From an uncultured Lachnospiraceae bacterium (GTDB lineage Bacteria; Bacillota_A; Clostridia; Lachnospirales; Lachnospiraceae), in contig CAMOFS010000003.1 in NCBI GenBank assembly GCA_946613735.1, positions 1 through 16,596 on the forward strand: a stretch of DNA of 16,596 bases, read 5' to 3'. The translations under genes and the position numbers were made by a program. A model generated the notes under the pieces. It did no database searches, had not been told where the DNA came from, and saw only the letters and a program-made list of their open reading frames with translations. Shown here one piece after another: positions 6,127-11,306 of the stretch; position 1 is the first letter of the stretch; the number at the start of each line of letters is the position of its first letter.

Positions 6127-6288
6127 GGTATGCCTGTTTAGGCAGAGAACTCAAACGGGGGTTTCACTACAGTTCGGATCTTTTACAAAATGTGCTCTTT
6201 TTGTATGTATGAGTATTTCAATTTTAAAAAGGAGATCAAAGGAAGCCAAATGGGTAGCTTCCGTATTCTCTGCCTAAATAGAAATACC
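6127..6288. repeat. Long inverted repeat between the Cro-like and HNH-like genes
   Basis: Left arm 6127-6149 and right arm 6266-6288 are inverted copies: GGTAT, five unmatched bases, then TTTAGGCAGAGAA (13 perfect). They bracket 116 bases that hold TACAAAA/TTTTGTA (about 6186-6207) and GGAAGC/GCTTCC (about 6241-6262) hairpins and an AAAAAGGAG motif. This fills most of a 303-base gap (6108-6410) with no convincing gene. It may be a structured RNA, a remnant of a small mobile element or an invertible segment. Confidence 0.6.
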
Positions 6289-6336
6289 AGCCGCGTTATT
6301 TTCTTATCGTTTAGGTAGTCAATGTTTTTCTGTAGA

Positions 6337-6369
6337 GTAATATTTTTCCCGTCAAGGGAAAAATATTAC
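6337..6369. repeat. 33-bp palindrome with 14-bp perfect arms
   Basis: Arms GTAATATTTTTCCC (6337-6350) and GGGAAAAATATTAC (6356-6369) enclose GTCAA. The T-run lies on the wrong side of the stem for an ordinary terminator. It lies just downstream of the Cro-like gene and could be a protein-binding site or an RNA 3'-end or processing hairpin. Confidence 0.6.
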
Positions 6370-6395
6370 CTGGTATACGTAGTATAGCAGGACTC

Positions 6396-6411
6396 GTCGC
6401 ATTTATGCGAC
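6396..6411. promoter_or_regulatory. Operator O1 (GTCGCATTTATGCGAC)
   Basis: One of four 16-bp sites with consensus GTCGCATTTTTGCGAC. It lies at the 3' end of the Cro-like gene, overlapping its stop codon, 233 bp from O2; a distant auxiliary site of this kind could permit looping. Confidence 0.55.
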
Positions 6412-6614
6412 TATTGGGGCAAAAAAATATCGGCAGCCTCAGACTTTGAGAGACATAAAACCCTCACCGCCTTATTAACCTCGCCGATCTTAAAAGATTC
6501 CTCGTTACTATACCTTCTATCCAGGGTGCTTCTATCTATGCCGATTGCCTTGGCAAACTGCTCCTGTGTCATTTGTCTTTCCTTAACTTTTCCCTTCAAC
6601 TTATCTATGTTCAT
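6411..6614 (-). CDS. Cro-like HTH regulator, 67 aa
   Basis: The ATG at 6614 has an AAGGGAG ribosome site; the longer in-frame start at 6665 lies upstream of the promoter's predicted start point and is not credible. The protein (MNIDKLKGKVKERQMTQEQF...) is a small XRE/Cro-type helix-turn-helix, close in pattern to DUF739 phage regulators: MTQEQFAKAIGIDRSTLDRR is the HTH, and LSKSEAADIFLPQ is the typical C-terminal end. It is transcribed leftward from its own promoter, divergent from the CI-like repressor, the usual position of Cro or an early antirepressor. Operators O1-O4 surround it, so it probably competes with the repressor for the same sites. Confidence 0.82.
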   Translation of the reverse strand: MNIDKLKGKVKERQMTQEQFAKAIGIDRSTLDRRYSNEESFKIGEVNKAVRVLCLSKSEAADIFLPQ

Positions 6615-6628
6615 GTTATCTCCCTTCT

Positions 6629-6644
6629 GTCGCATTTTTGCGAC
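6629..6644. promoter_or_regulatory. Operator O2 (GTCGCATTTTTGCGAC)
   Basis: Perfect 6-bp arms around TTTT. It lies just downstream of the predicted start point of the leftward promoter and upstream of the Cro-like ribosome site, so a bound protein would block early transcription. Confidence 0.7.
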
Positions 6645-6655
6645 TTCCTGATTAG

Positions 6656-6684
6656 AATATAACACTTGTGGTCTGTGGTGTCAA
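6656..6684 (-). promoter_or_regulatory. Leftward early promoter (Cro-like operon)
   Basis: On the minus strand TTGACA (6684-6679) and TATATT (6661-6656) are separated by 17 bases, a near-consensus promoter. Transcription should begin near 6649. O2 lies at about +5 to +20 and O3 just upstream of the -35, which would allow repression by a dimer at either site. This probably feeds the whole early block, unless the 6108-6410 structures intervene. Confidence 0.8.
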
Positions 6685-6692
6685 TCATTATT

Positions 6693-6708
6693 TTTGCATT
6701 TCTGCGAC
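6693..6708. promoter_or_regulatory. Operator O3 (TTTGCATTTCTGCGAC)
   Basis: Imperfect member of the 16-bp operator family, with one good half-site (TGCGAC). It is 64 bp from O2 and 42 bp (about four helical turns) from O4, midway between the two divergent promoters. Confidence 0.55.
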
Positions 6709-6732
6709 TTTTTTTCTCTGTTTCACCTTTTT

Positions 6733-6762
6733 TTGTTGCATTTTTGCGGCATTTATGATATT
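6733..6762 (+). promoter_or_regulatory. Weak rightward repressor promoter with operator O4
   Basis: O4, GTTGCATTTTTGCGGC, occupies 6735-6750. A poor TTGTTG (6733-6738) and a TATGAT/GATATT region (6754-6762) give a plausible but weak rightward promoter for the CI-like gene. O4 would overlap its spacer, implying autoregulation. The exact -10 is uncertain. Confidence 0.45.
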
Positions 6763-6798
6763 TTCGCTTTAGATAAAACAACGTAGGGAGGCGATATT

Positions 6799-7164
6799 AT
6801 GGAGATTTATGAGCGAATTATGAATCGGCGCAAAGAGCTCGGCCTGACAGCAGACGAGGTGGCTGACGCGCTGGGAGTTTCAAGATCCACAATTTATCGT
6901 TATGAAAGTGCTTACATTGAGAAGGTGCCTCTGTCGTCCCTGGAACCGCTTGCTAAAGTGTTGCAGACTACTCCTCATTATCTTATGGGCTGGGACAACG
7001 CCCCTGCTGCCGGGCCCGCCACCACGGAGGATCTATCCAGGGAAGCTCTTGTTATTGCCAGGGCTTATGATGCGGCCGACGAGGGCATTAAGAATAGCGT
7101 TGCAAAGCTTCTGGATGTAAAAAGGGAGGTGTTCGGCTCAGAAGAGGGCGTGCTATCCGCATGA
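6799..7164 (+). CDS. CI-like XRE-family phage repressor, 121 aa
   Basis: ATG at 6799 follows GGGAGG with a 7-base spacer. The N-terminal XRE helix-turn-helix is clear (residues about 1-63: RRKELGLTADEVADALGVSR then STIYRYESA and PLSSLEPLAKVL, ending in TPHYLMGW). The C-terminal 55 residues are a short helical tail (EDLSREALVIARAYDAADEG) without the LexA-type S24 peptidase, so self-cleavage on DNA damage is not expected; induction must work another way, for instance through an antirepressor or protease. It is divergent from the Cro-like gene across the operator array and is followed by the type I toxin and integrase. It is likely the lysogeny repressor. Confidence 0.88.
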   Translation: MEIYERIMNRRKELGLTADEVADALGVSRSTIYRYESAYIEKVPLSSLEPLAKVLQTTPHYLMGWDNAPAAGPATTEDLSREALVIARAYDAADEGIKNSVAKLLDVKREVFGSEEGVLSA

Positions 7165-7190
7165 TCAAGGATAAGCTGGGACTTTGAAAA

Positions 7191-7199
7191 TGATATAGT
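7191..7199 (+). promoter_or_regulatory. Extended -10 promoter of the toxin gene
   Basis: TGATATAGT fits the extended -10 pattern TGnTATAAT; no good -35 is seen. Start point about 7206, giving a 65-base leader before the toxin and a transcript of about 185 nt ending at the shared terminator. Sequence 7191-7222 is repeated in inverted form at the antitoxin promoter. Confidence 0.5.
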
Positions 7200-7271
7200 G
7201 GACTTTGTAAGGGAGTCGGAGGGGAGCTGCGTCAGCTGTTTGGACTTTCACCTGAAAGGAGGCTGGTGCCT

Positions 7272-7358
7272 ATGGTTACTTACTCGGATCTTATCCAGTT
7301 TGTAATTATGCTTTGCGCTGTAGTAACGCTTGCTATAATTATTACACGTAAAAAGTAG
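7272..7358 (+). CDS. Type I toxin, putative holin-like toxin, 28 aa
   Basis: A 28-residue peptide (MVTYSDLIQFVIMLCAVVTL, then AIIITRKK) starts at 7272 after a strong AAAGGAGG site with 9-base spacing and ends TAG at 7358. A short polar N-terminus, a single hydrophobic span of about 18 residues and a basic RKK tail are typical of the Firmicutes holin-like type I toxins (the Hol_Tox/TxpA-like group), which damage the cell membrane when not held down by antisense RNA. Its stop codon lies in the left arm of a perfect bidirectional terminator, and a convergent promoter lies on the other side. The locus sits between the repressor and the integrase, a suitable place for a maintenance module. Usually missed because of size. 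Confidence 0.8.
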   Translation: MVTYSDLIQFVIMLCAVVTLAIIITRKK

Positions 7359-7442
7359 CACCCTCTGCCTGGTAAGCTGGTGCTACTTTTGTAACATTAA
7401 CTGCCAGACGGCTGGCCGCTTCCAGCGTCTGACTCTCTTGCT
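7346..7442 (-). ncRNA. Antitoxin antisense RNA (about 97 nt)
   Basis: Starts about 7 bases downstream of the minus-strand TATAAT and ends at the shared terminator. The 5' half folds into a strong hairpin (CAGACG and CTGG pairing with CCAG and CGTCTG, about 7405-7431). The 3' half is complementary to the end of the toxin reading frame and its 3' region, as in TxpA/RatA or BsrG/SR4-like pairs. No reading frame of note lies on it. Confidence 0.7.
7351..7390. terminator. Bidirectional terminator shared by toxin and antitoxin
   Basis: Perfect 12-bp arms AAAAGTAGCACC (7351-7362) and GGTGCTACTTTT (7379-7390) with a 16-base loop. A-runs and T-runs on both sides let it stop transcription from either direction. 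The toxin stop codon lies inside the left arm. Confidence 0.85.
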
Positions 7443-7448
7443 AAGTCC

Positions 7449-7476
7449 ATTATATCATCATTTTTTCCCTTTGCAA
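7449..7476 (-). promoter_or_regulatory. Antitoxin RNA promoter
   Basis: On the minus strand TTGCAA (7476-7471), a 16-base spacer and a perfect TATAAT (7454-7449). The -10 and downstream 20 bases repeat those of the toxin promoter in inverted orientation. It should be stronger than the toxin promoter, as expected for an antitoxin. Confidence 0.75.
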
Positions 7477-7527
7477 GATAAAAGTATTGCCTATGCGTAA
7501 TGTTTTTGTCGTAAACGAGGTAATGAT

Positions 7528-8529
7528 ATGGCTAAAATAGAAGTTCTGCCTTCCGGGCGATACCGTATGAGGGTGTATGACGCCCGTACCGGCAAAAGAA
7601 AATCAATCACCGCCGATTCCAGGCGGGAAGTAAAGAGGCTTGCCGCTGAGTTTACCTATATGCAGAAACGGCCTCTAACAGATATGTCTGTAAAGGAAGC
7701 TATAGACAGTTATATATCTAACCGGGAGGCAGTATTGTCTCCATCCACTCTTAGATCTTATCTGTCCATGGCCGGGTATCACTATAAAGAGATCGGTCAT
7801 ATACCCGTGTCCCTGCTCTCTTCTGAGGACGTGCAGCGATACATAAACAATCTGGCCAAGTCTTCCTCGCCTAAGACTGTAAGGAACGTCAAGGGACTCC
7901 TCGTGGCGGCTCTCAGGGCCGTTGCCCCGGACAAGGCAATAAATATAACCCTGCCCCAAAAGACGCCCGTACAGATGCACGTCCCGACAGACGAAGAGGT
8001 TATAAGGCTCTTTAGTTCTGCTAAGGGGGATCTTAAGGTTGCTATCATGCTTGCCTCCACCGGTACGCTCCGGCGTGGTGAGATATGCTCCCTGACTTAT
8101 GAGGATATCGCCGGCAATATCATCCACGTTCATACGGACATGGTAAAGGGGCCTGACGGATGGATCATAAAGGAGGTACCTAAAACAAGCGCTTCTGACA
8201 GATATGTGGAGTATCCACCGGAAGTCATAGCCGCCCTGGGGAGCGGCACCGGCCGGATCCTAAAGATCATGCCCCACTCTCTTACTACCAGTTTTATAAA
8301 CCTGCGTAACCGTTGCGAAGTGAATTGCCGCTTCCATGATCTGAGACACTATGCCGCGTCCATCATGCACGCCCTGGGTGTTCCTGATCAGTATATCATG
8401 CAGCGCGGCGGCTGGTCCTCGGACGCGACTTTAAAATCGGTATACAGGAACGTGCTGGAAGATAAAAAGAATGAGTTTACTGAGCTTACAAACGATTACA
8501 TGGGTAAGCTCCTTTGCAAAAGCGACTGA
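7528..8529 (+). CDS. int: Phage integrase, tyrosine recombinase, 333 aa
   Basis: ATG at 7528 with a GAGGT ribosome site. The N-terminus has an AP2-like arm-binding fold (about residues 1-50, GRYRMRVYDARTGKRKS), then a core-binding SAM-like domain (about 52-135, SVKEAIDSYISNREAVLSPS). The catalytic domain carries Arg183 (TLRRGEI), Lys219 (VPKTSASDR), His270-x-x-Arg273 (FHDLRHYAA), Trp296 in place of the second His (GGWSSD) and nucleophile Tyr306 (SVYRNV). It would integrate the phage into a tRNA/tmRNA gene using the attP that starts 19 bases after its stop. It faces rightwards towards attP and is cut off by a terminator at 8663-8697. No excisionase gene was recognised. Confidence 0.93.
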   Translation: MAKIEVLPSGRYRMRVYDARTGKRKSITADSRREVKRLAAEFTYMQKRPLTDMSVKEAIDSYISNREAVLSPSTLRSYLSMAGYHYKEIGHIPVSLLSSEDVQRYINNLAKSSSPKTVRNVKGLLVAALRAVAPDKAINITLPQKTPVQMHVPTDEEVIRLFSSAKGDLKVAIMLASTGTLRRGEICSLTYEDIAGNIIHVHTDMVKGPDGWIIKEVPKTSASDRYVEYPPEVIAALGSGTGRILKIMPHSLTTSFINLRNRCEVNCRFHDLRHYAASIMHALGVPDQYIMQRGGWSSDATLKSVYRNVLEDKKNEFTELTNDYMGKLLCKSD

Positions 8530-8547
8530 TCTATATTTTTTTACCAT

Positions 8548-8570
8548 TTCGTGTCCAGTTCGTGTCCAGT
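8548..8570 (+). repeat. attP arm repeats, integrase side
   Basis: TTCGTGTCCAGT occurs twice with an 11-base period (8548-8559, 8559-8570). The same motif recurs twice on the far side of the att core. Paired direct repeats flanking a core are typical arm-type integrase binding sites. Confidence 0.7.
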
Positions 8571-8641
8571 ATTGAAAGAAAAATGATGATTTTTGCGTAA
8601 ATTTCTTTACTTTTAGAAAAATTCTTTAACCTTAAAAAACC

Positions 8642-8661
8642 GCATAAAATCGGCATAAAAT
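8642..8661 (+). repeat. GCATAAAAT direct repeat in the attP left arm
   Basis: GCATAAAAT at 8642-8650 and 8653-8661, spaced 11 bp, i.e. about one helical turn, between the left arm repeats and the core. A candidate excisionase or accessory-factor site; may be chance in AT-rich sequence. Confidence 0.35.
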
Positions 8662-8662
8662 A

Positions 8663-8697
8663 AAGGGATGGCGGCATTTCGCCGTCTCCCCTTATTT
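8663..8697 (+). terminator. Probable integrase terminator
   Basis: GATGGCG pairs with CGCCGTC (one G-U pair) around GCATTT, extended by AAGG/CCTT after a small bulge, then TTATTTAT. It lies about 135 bases after the integrase stop and just before the att core. Confidence 0.55.
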
Positions 8698-8698
8698 A

Positions 8699-8726
8699 TG
8701 GACTAGGCGGGAATCGAACCCGCGTC
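8699..8726 (-). other. attP core: 3' end of a tRNA or tmRNA
   Basis: On the minus strand GCGGGTTCGATTCCCGC is a perfect T-arm (5-bp stem, TTCGATT loop) followed by CTAGTCC and A, the 3' acceptor strand and discriminator. No matching 5' part (GGACTAG then D-arm) lies upstream, so this is not a whole gene but the identity block that would rebuild the host gene after integration. Whether the target is a tRNA or ssrA cannot be told from this much. Confidence 0.75.
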
Positions 8727-8767
8727 TTAAGTCCTTATATTCGTTGCTATTCCTTTACTCTTTAAAA

Positions 8768-8791
8768 ATCGTGTCCAGTTTCGTGTCCAGT
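8768..8791 (+). repeat. attP arm repeats, far side
   Basis: ATCGTGTCCAGT (8768-8779) and TTCGTGTCCAGT (8780-8791), the same motif and orientation as at 8548-8570, here with a 12-base period. Confidence 0.7.
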
Positions 8792-8801
8792 TTTTCTTCC
8801 A

Positions 8802-8829
8802 TTGTTTCTGTGTTTCTTCATATTATAAT
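8802..8829 (+). promoter_or_regulatory. Possible rightward promoter before the tandem repeats
   Basis: TTGTTT (8802-8807), 16 bases, TATAAT (8824-8829). A transcript from about 8836 would include the 10-bp tandem repeats and the hairpin at 8948-8981. It encodes no convincing protein. Confidence 0.4.
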
Positions 8830-8860
8830 ATACGCCCGGCTGTTTTACAACTAAAACACG

Positions 8861-8910
8861 TCGTGCGTTTTCGTGCGTTTTCGTGCGTTTTCGTGCGTTT
8901 TCGTGTGTTT
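8861..8910 (+). repeat. 10-bp tandem repeat, five copies
   Basis: TCGTGCGTTT is repeated four times exactly (8861-8900), and a fifth copy has one change (TCGTGTGTTT, 8901-8910). The 10-bp period places every copy on the same face of the helix, as in iterons or arrays of protein-binding sites. It lies beyond the attP right arm. The stretch 8530-9011 has no gene: it holds attP, these repeats and two hairpins. Confidence 0.9.
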
Positions 8911-8947
8911 TATTAAGCAAGCGTGCATTATAGCCGCAAATAATAAC

Positions 8948-8981
8948 CGCCCACCGCCTGCATTTTTGCAAGTGGTGGGCG
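8948..8981 (-). terminator. Hairpin after the lysis genes, probable late terminator
   Basis: CGCCCACC (8948-8955) and GGTGGGCG (8974-8981) pair perfectly, about 30 bases after the lysin stop. The minus-strand 3' flank is T-rich (GTTATTATTTG). The loop contains GCATTTTTGC, identical to the core of the operator family at 6396-6750, possibly by chance. Confidence 0.55.
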
Positions 8982-9011
8982 TGCTTTATATATGGATTGG
9001 GGGTTTCCATA

Positions 9012-9722
9012 TTAAGCCTTGATAAGCTTTCCGGCTTTTATCAGCTGCAAAAGCTTATTGTTTTGAGCTGTCGTGCCGGTATAACCCTCTATGTTGTTGG
9101 CTACTGCTATCTTCTTCCGGTGCTTCATCCCGGTATCTGTCTCGCCTACGGCCTGTAAAGCGTTCACTATGGATAATGAGGATCCTGTGTACTTGGGATA
9201 CTTTTTAGGATCTTTCTTTTTCTCCGGTTCGCCCTTGGTGACGATTACGGTATGGCCCTTGGTCTTCGTTACCAGGATATCTCCTTTGTAAAGTTTCATG
9301 CCCGCTTTATATTCGATAATCTCAAAGCCTGCTTTTTTAAGTACTGTCGCCTCGCTTGCAGTATTGAAATCTCCCGGATCTTTACCGGTCGCTTCCTTTA
9401 CGCACTGGCGGACAGTTGAGCTACAATCCGCATTACAAGGAGTTTTGGTGTTAATTCCGTTTTTGATGATCCCGTACCTGTCGGACTGGGAATATCCTAT
9501 GTTCTTATTTGAGCATGCTGCCTCCATCCGTTCGCCTATCTTTGCTCTGATCTTTGCGTCCGGGTGCCGTATTACATTCCATCCTTTAGAGTGCACATAA
9601 AAGTCCTGTATGGATAACTCGCCTTTAGTATCCGGGGTGCCTATCTGTTTCTGATCTCCTTTTTGGCCGCCCTGGTAACGGCCCCGCTCGTCGCTTCTCG
9701 CGGACCCAATCTTATACGTCAT
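9012..9722 (-). CDS. Endolysin, NlpC/P60-type peptidase with C-terminal wall-binding repeats
   Basis: 236 aa from the ATG at 9722, with a GGAGGAG site; the start overlaps the holin end by 11 bases. The N-terminus KIGSARSDERGRYQGGQKGDQ is typical of lysins from Clostridia phages. The papain-like peptidase shows Cys100 (CNADCSSTVRQC) and His157 (TKGHTVIVTKG), expected to cut peptidoglycan peptides. A lysine-rich linker (EPEKKKDPKKYPKY) leads to a roughly 60-residue C-terminal domain (YTGSSLSIVNALQAVGE ... YTGTTAQNNKLLQLIKAGKL), which is repeat-like and common in Firmicutes phage lysins; it probably binds the wall. No signal peptide, so release depends on the holin. Confidence 0.88.
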   Translation of the reverse strand: MTYKIGSARSDERGRYQGGQKGDQKQIGTPDTKGELSIQDFYVHSKGWNVIRHPDAKIRAKIGERMEAACSNKNIGYSQSDRYGIIKNGINTKTPCNADCSSTVRQCVKEATGKDPGDFNTASEATVLKKAGFEIIEYKAGMKLYKGDILVTKTKGHTVIVTKGEPEKKKDPKKYPKYTGSSLSIVNALQAVGETDTGMKHRKKIAVANNIEGYTGTTAQNNKLLQLIKAGKLIKA

Positions 9723-10188
9723 TATCTGCTCCTCCTACGTTGGCCTTTTCCTCTGCCGTCTTTTGGATCAATTTGATTATTGGCATTAAAAACGGAGGAA
9801 GGTTTACGCCTATATCCACCATGTTTTCAAGTATGGAGATTAGCTCTGAGCATATGATCCAGATGGCTACTATGCAGGCCACAAGGAAAGTAAATGGAAG
9901 CTCCACACCGGCCATGTCGGTGGAGTATCTTATAAGCTCATCCACTATTACTCCTACCACTACAAGAAGCCACATGCATATCTTCTTTGCGACCCCTCTT
10001 AAGCTCTTATATGATGATAGTTTTTCGTCCCGTGATCCTATAGCCATGAGTCCGGTTATGTAATCAATTACGTTACATAAGACCATAAGTATCACCGGTA
10101 TATACAGATCGCCAAGGGCTGCTGCCAACGTAGCCATAATAACTGTCACTCCTGCCTTCCAATGTGTCAAAACCACTTCATTACTCAT
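9712..10188 (-). CDS. Phage holin, TcdE/holin_4 family
   Basis: 158 aa from the ATG at 10188, chosen because AAAAGGAGG lies 6 bases upstream; an upstream in-frame start at 10218 would lie inside the terminator/ribosome-site unit. There are hydrophobic segments at about 14-47 (TVIMATLAAALGDLYIPVIL and MVLCNVIDYITGL), 72-92 (CMWLLVVVGVIVDEL) and 104-125 (FTFLVACIVAIWIICSELI), and an amphipathic C-terminal helix. The pattern NVIDYITGLMA...YKSLRGVAKKI is characteristic of the toxin-secretion/phage-lysis holin family (TcdE-like). It makes membrane holes that let the endolysin out. The gene begins directly after a terminator, so it needs readthrough or a promoter in that interval. Confidence 0.9.
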   Translation of the reverse strand: MSNEVVLTHWKAGVTVIMATLAAALGDLYIPVILMVLCNVIDYITGLMAIGSRDEKLSSYKSLRGVAKKICMWLLVVVGVIVDELIRYSTDMAGVELPFTFLVACIVAIWIICSELISILENMVDIGVNLPPFLMPIIKLIQKTAEEKANVGGADNDV

Positions 10189-10194
10189 ATTGCG

Positions 10195-10245
10195 CCTCCT
10201 TTTCTCGTAGCATAGCAAAAAGGCGCCCTAAAATATAGGGTGCCC
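10195..10245 (-). repeat. Terminator + ribosome-site unit, copy A
   Basis: This 51-bp stretch matches 13768-13818 at 48 of 51 positions. Read leftward it is a hairpin, a T-tract, TGCTATGCTACG and AAAAGGAGG, then the holin start. Duplicated intergenic units flank the baseplate/fibre/recombinase cassette. Confidence 0.85.
10217..10244 (-). terminator. Terminator after the second recombinase
   Basis: Minus strand: GGCACCCTA pairs with TAGGGCGCC (one A-C mismatch), followed by TTTTT. It lies 8 bases after the recombinase stop and ends that transcript before the holin. Confidence 0.7.
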
Positions 10246-10251
10246 CTGGAA

Positions 10252-11241
10252 CTATATAACATATTTTTGGTGATTTGTGCTTATGTTTAACTGACTCGCC
10301 TTTGCATAAATTGTTGTGGTGTCGATTCTATCATGCCCCATTAAGATTTGCAGATCTGTGACCGGCATGCCACGATTAAGCGCATCTGTCGCAAATGTAT
10401 GCCTGATCCGATGTGGGAACACGTCCTTAACCTTCGCACGATCTCCCAAGTTATGAATGACCTTCTCCACTCCGGAATTTGTCATCTGCGGGTGTGGATT
10501 GCGGTCAGAAACAAACAACCACTCCTGAACGTCCTTGCGGCTTGCAAGGTACTTTCTCAAAGCAACTTCCGCCCTTGCGTTTATGTATGACTTCCGGTGT
10601 TTCCGTCCCTTTCCGAAAAGTTTGACCTCTCTTGTATAAAGGTCGACATCTTCTATTCTTAGATTCGTCAATTCGGAGCACCTGCATCCTGTCGAATAAA
10701 GTACTTCCAGGATAGCCTTCTCACGTTCTGTCCGGCAGGCATTTCGTAACAGCTCCATCTCGGTGTTAGACAAAGGTTTCCTCGGTTTGACCTCATACTT
10801 GATTGGCGATAATGATATCGCTGGATTTGCCGGAATATAGCTTTCCTCATAACACCATTTAAAGAATCCAGATAAAATCACTCTCCTCTGATTAAGTGTC
10901 CTGTCTGATATATTCCGTTGATCCTTTAGGTTATACAGATACAACCTTAAGTCATTTGTAGTGATTTGGCTAAGTTCCTTGCGAATAGTCCTAAACGCAT
11001 CCTCTAAAACTATCCTATACATGTTTAGAGTGCCGGGACTCCTACCCTCGATCTTTTTCGTTACCATGAATGCCTTATAGGCCGCTGGACACTCTTCATA
11101 GACTGCCAGCTCCGTGGTCCGCTTTTTGACATCCCAATCGCATACATAAACCGATAATTCCTCTTTGATCCTCGCCAGGATATCCTCGGGCATGTCCTCG
11201 ACTCTTGCAACAAAACCATTAACAAACTCATTTCCCTGCAT
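10252..11241 (-). CDS. Second tyrosine recombinase, XerC/D-like, 329 aa
   Basis: The ATG at 11241 lies 9 bases after AAGGAGG; the longer frame would start with GTG 7 codons earlier, on the ribosome site itself. The catalytic residues are all in place: Arg187 (STGCRCSEL), Lys211 (GKGRKHR), His277-x-x-Arg280 (PHRIRHTFAT), His303 (LMGHDRI) and Tyr312 (TTTIYAK). The N-terminal SAM-like core-binding domain spans about 50-145. It is unlike the integrase (which has a Trp for the second His) and closer to XerC/D. Located between the fibre and the holin, with its own strong promoter and terminator, it is a separately controlled insert in the late operon. Possible tasks: inverting or swapping fibre segments, resolving dimers, or promoter inversion. 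Its leader carries an elaborate antisense-RNA switch. Confidence 0.9.
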   Translation of the reverse strand: MQGNEFVNGFVARVEDMPEDILARIKEELSVYVCDWDVKKRTTELAVYEECPAAYKAFMVTKKIEGRSPGTLNMYRIVLEDAFRTIRKELSQITTNDLRLYLYNLKDQRNISDRTLNQRRVILSGFFKWCYEESYIPANPAISLSPIKYEVKPRKPLSNTEMELLRNACRTEREKAILEVLYSTGCRCSELTNLRIEDVDLYTREVKLFGKGRKHRKSYINARAEVALRKYLASRKDVQEWLFVSDRNPHPQMTNSGVEKVIHNLGDRAKVKDVFPHRIRHTFATDALNRGMPVTDLQILMGHDRIDTTTIYAKASQLNISTNHQKYVI

Positions 11242-11248
11242 AAAAAAT

Positions 11249-11306
11249 CCACCTCCTTGCACGTTTACAAAGGGTGGAATAAATGTTATAATATCCCTAC
11301 CCTTTG
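11249..11306 (-). promoter_or_regulatory. Leader attenuator: competing hairpins at the recombinase ribosome site
   Basis: CCACCCTTTG (11277-11268) can pair with CAAGGAGGTGG (11259-11249), burying the AAGGAGG ribosome site in a 10-bp stem with one bulged A and an 8-base loop. The same CCACCCTTTG can instead pair with upstream CAAAGGGTAGG (11306-11296), again 10 bp with one bulge and no wobble pair, which frees the ribosome site. The two are mutually exclusive. Pairing of the convergent small RNA to the upstream segment should favour the closed form. Confidence 0.75.
11264..11292 (+). promoter_or_regulatory. Promoter of the antisense RNA to the recombinase leader
   Basis: TTTACA (11264-11269), 17 bases, TATAAT (11287-11292), with TG one base before the -10 (extended -10). 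Near-consensus, facing right against the recombinase gene. Confidence 0.8.

Noticed and set aside
6127..6288. Retron msr-msd-like element
   Set aside because: Inverted arms around a structured segment fit superficially, but there is no reverse transcriptase gene in the window.
6250..6318. 22-codon rightward frame (MGSFRILCLNRN...) inside the inverted repeat region
   Set aside because: It has an AAAGGA-like site, but the peptide shows no recognisable feature and much of it is the inverted repeat arm.
7675..8133. Leftward 152-codon frame inside the integrase
   Set aside because: Shadow of the integrase gene, which has all catalytic residues.
8699..8760. Complete tRNA gene
   Set aside because: Only the T-arm and 3' acceptor strand are present; there is no matching 5' acceptor, D-arm or valid anticodon arm. 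Treated as an att core.
8861..8910. CRISPR array
   Set aside because: The repeat is 10 bp in strict tandem without spacers.
8762..9010. Leftward 82-codon frame after the lysin
   Set aside because: It runs through the terminator hairpin, the 10-bp tandem repeats (giving THENARKRTKTHENAR-type repeats) and an att arm. No ribosome site, so a by-product of repeats.
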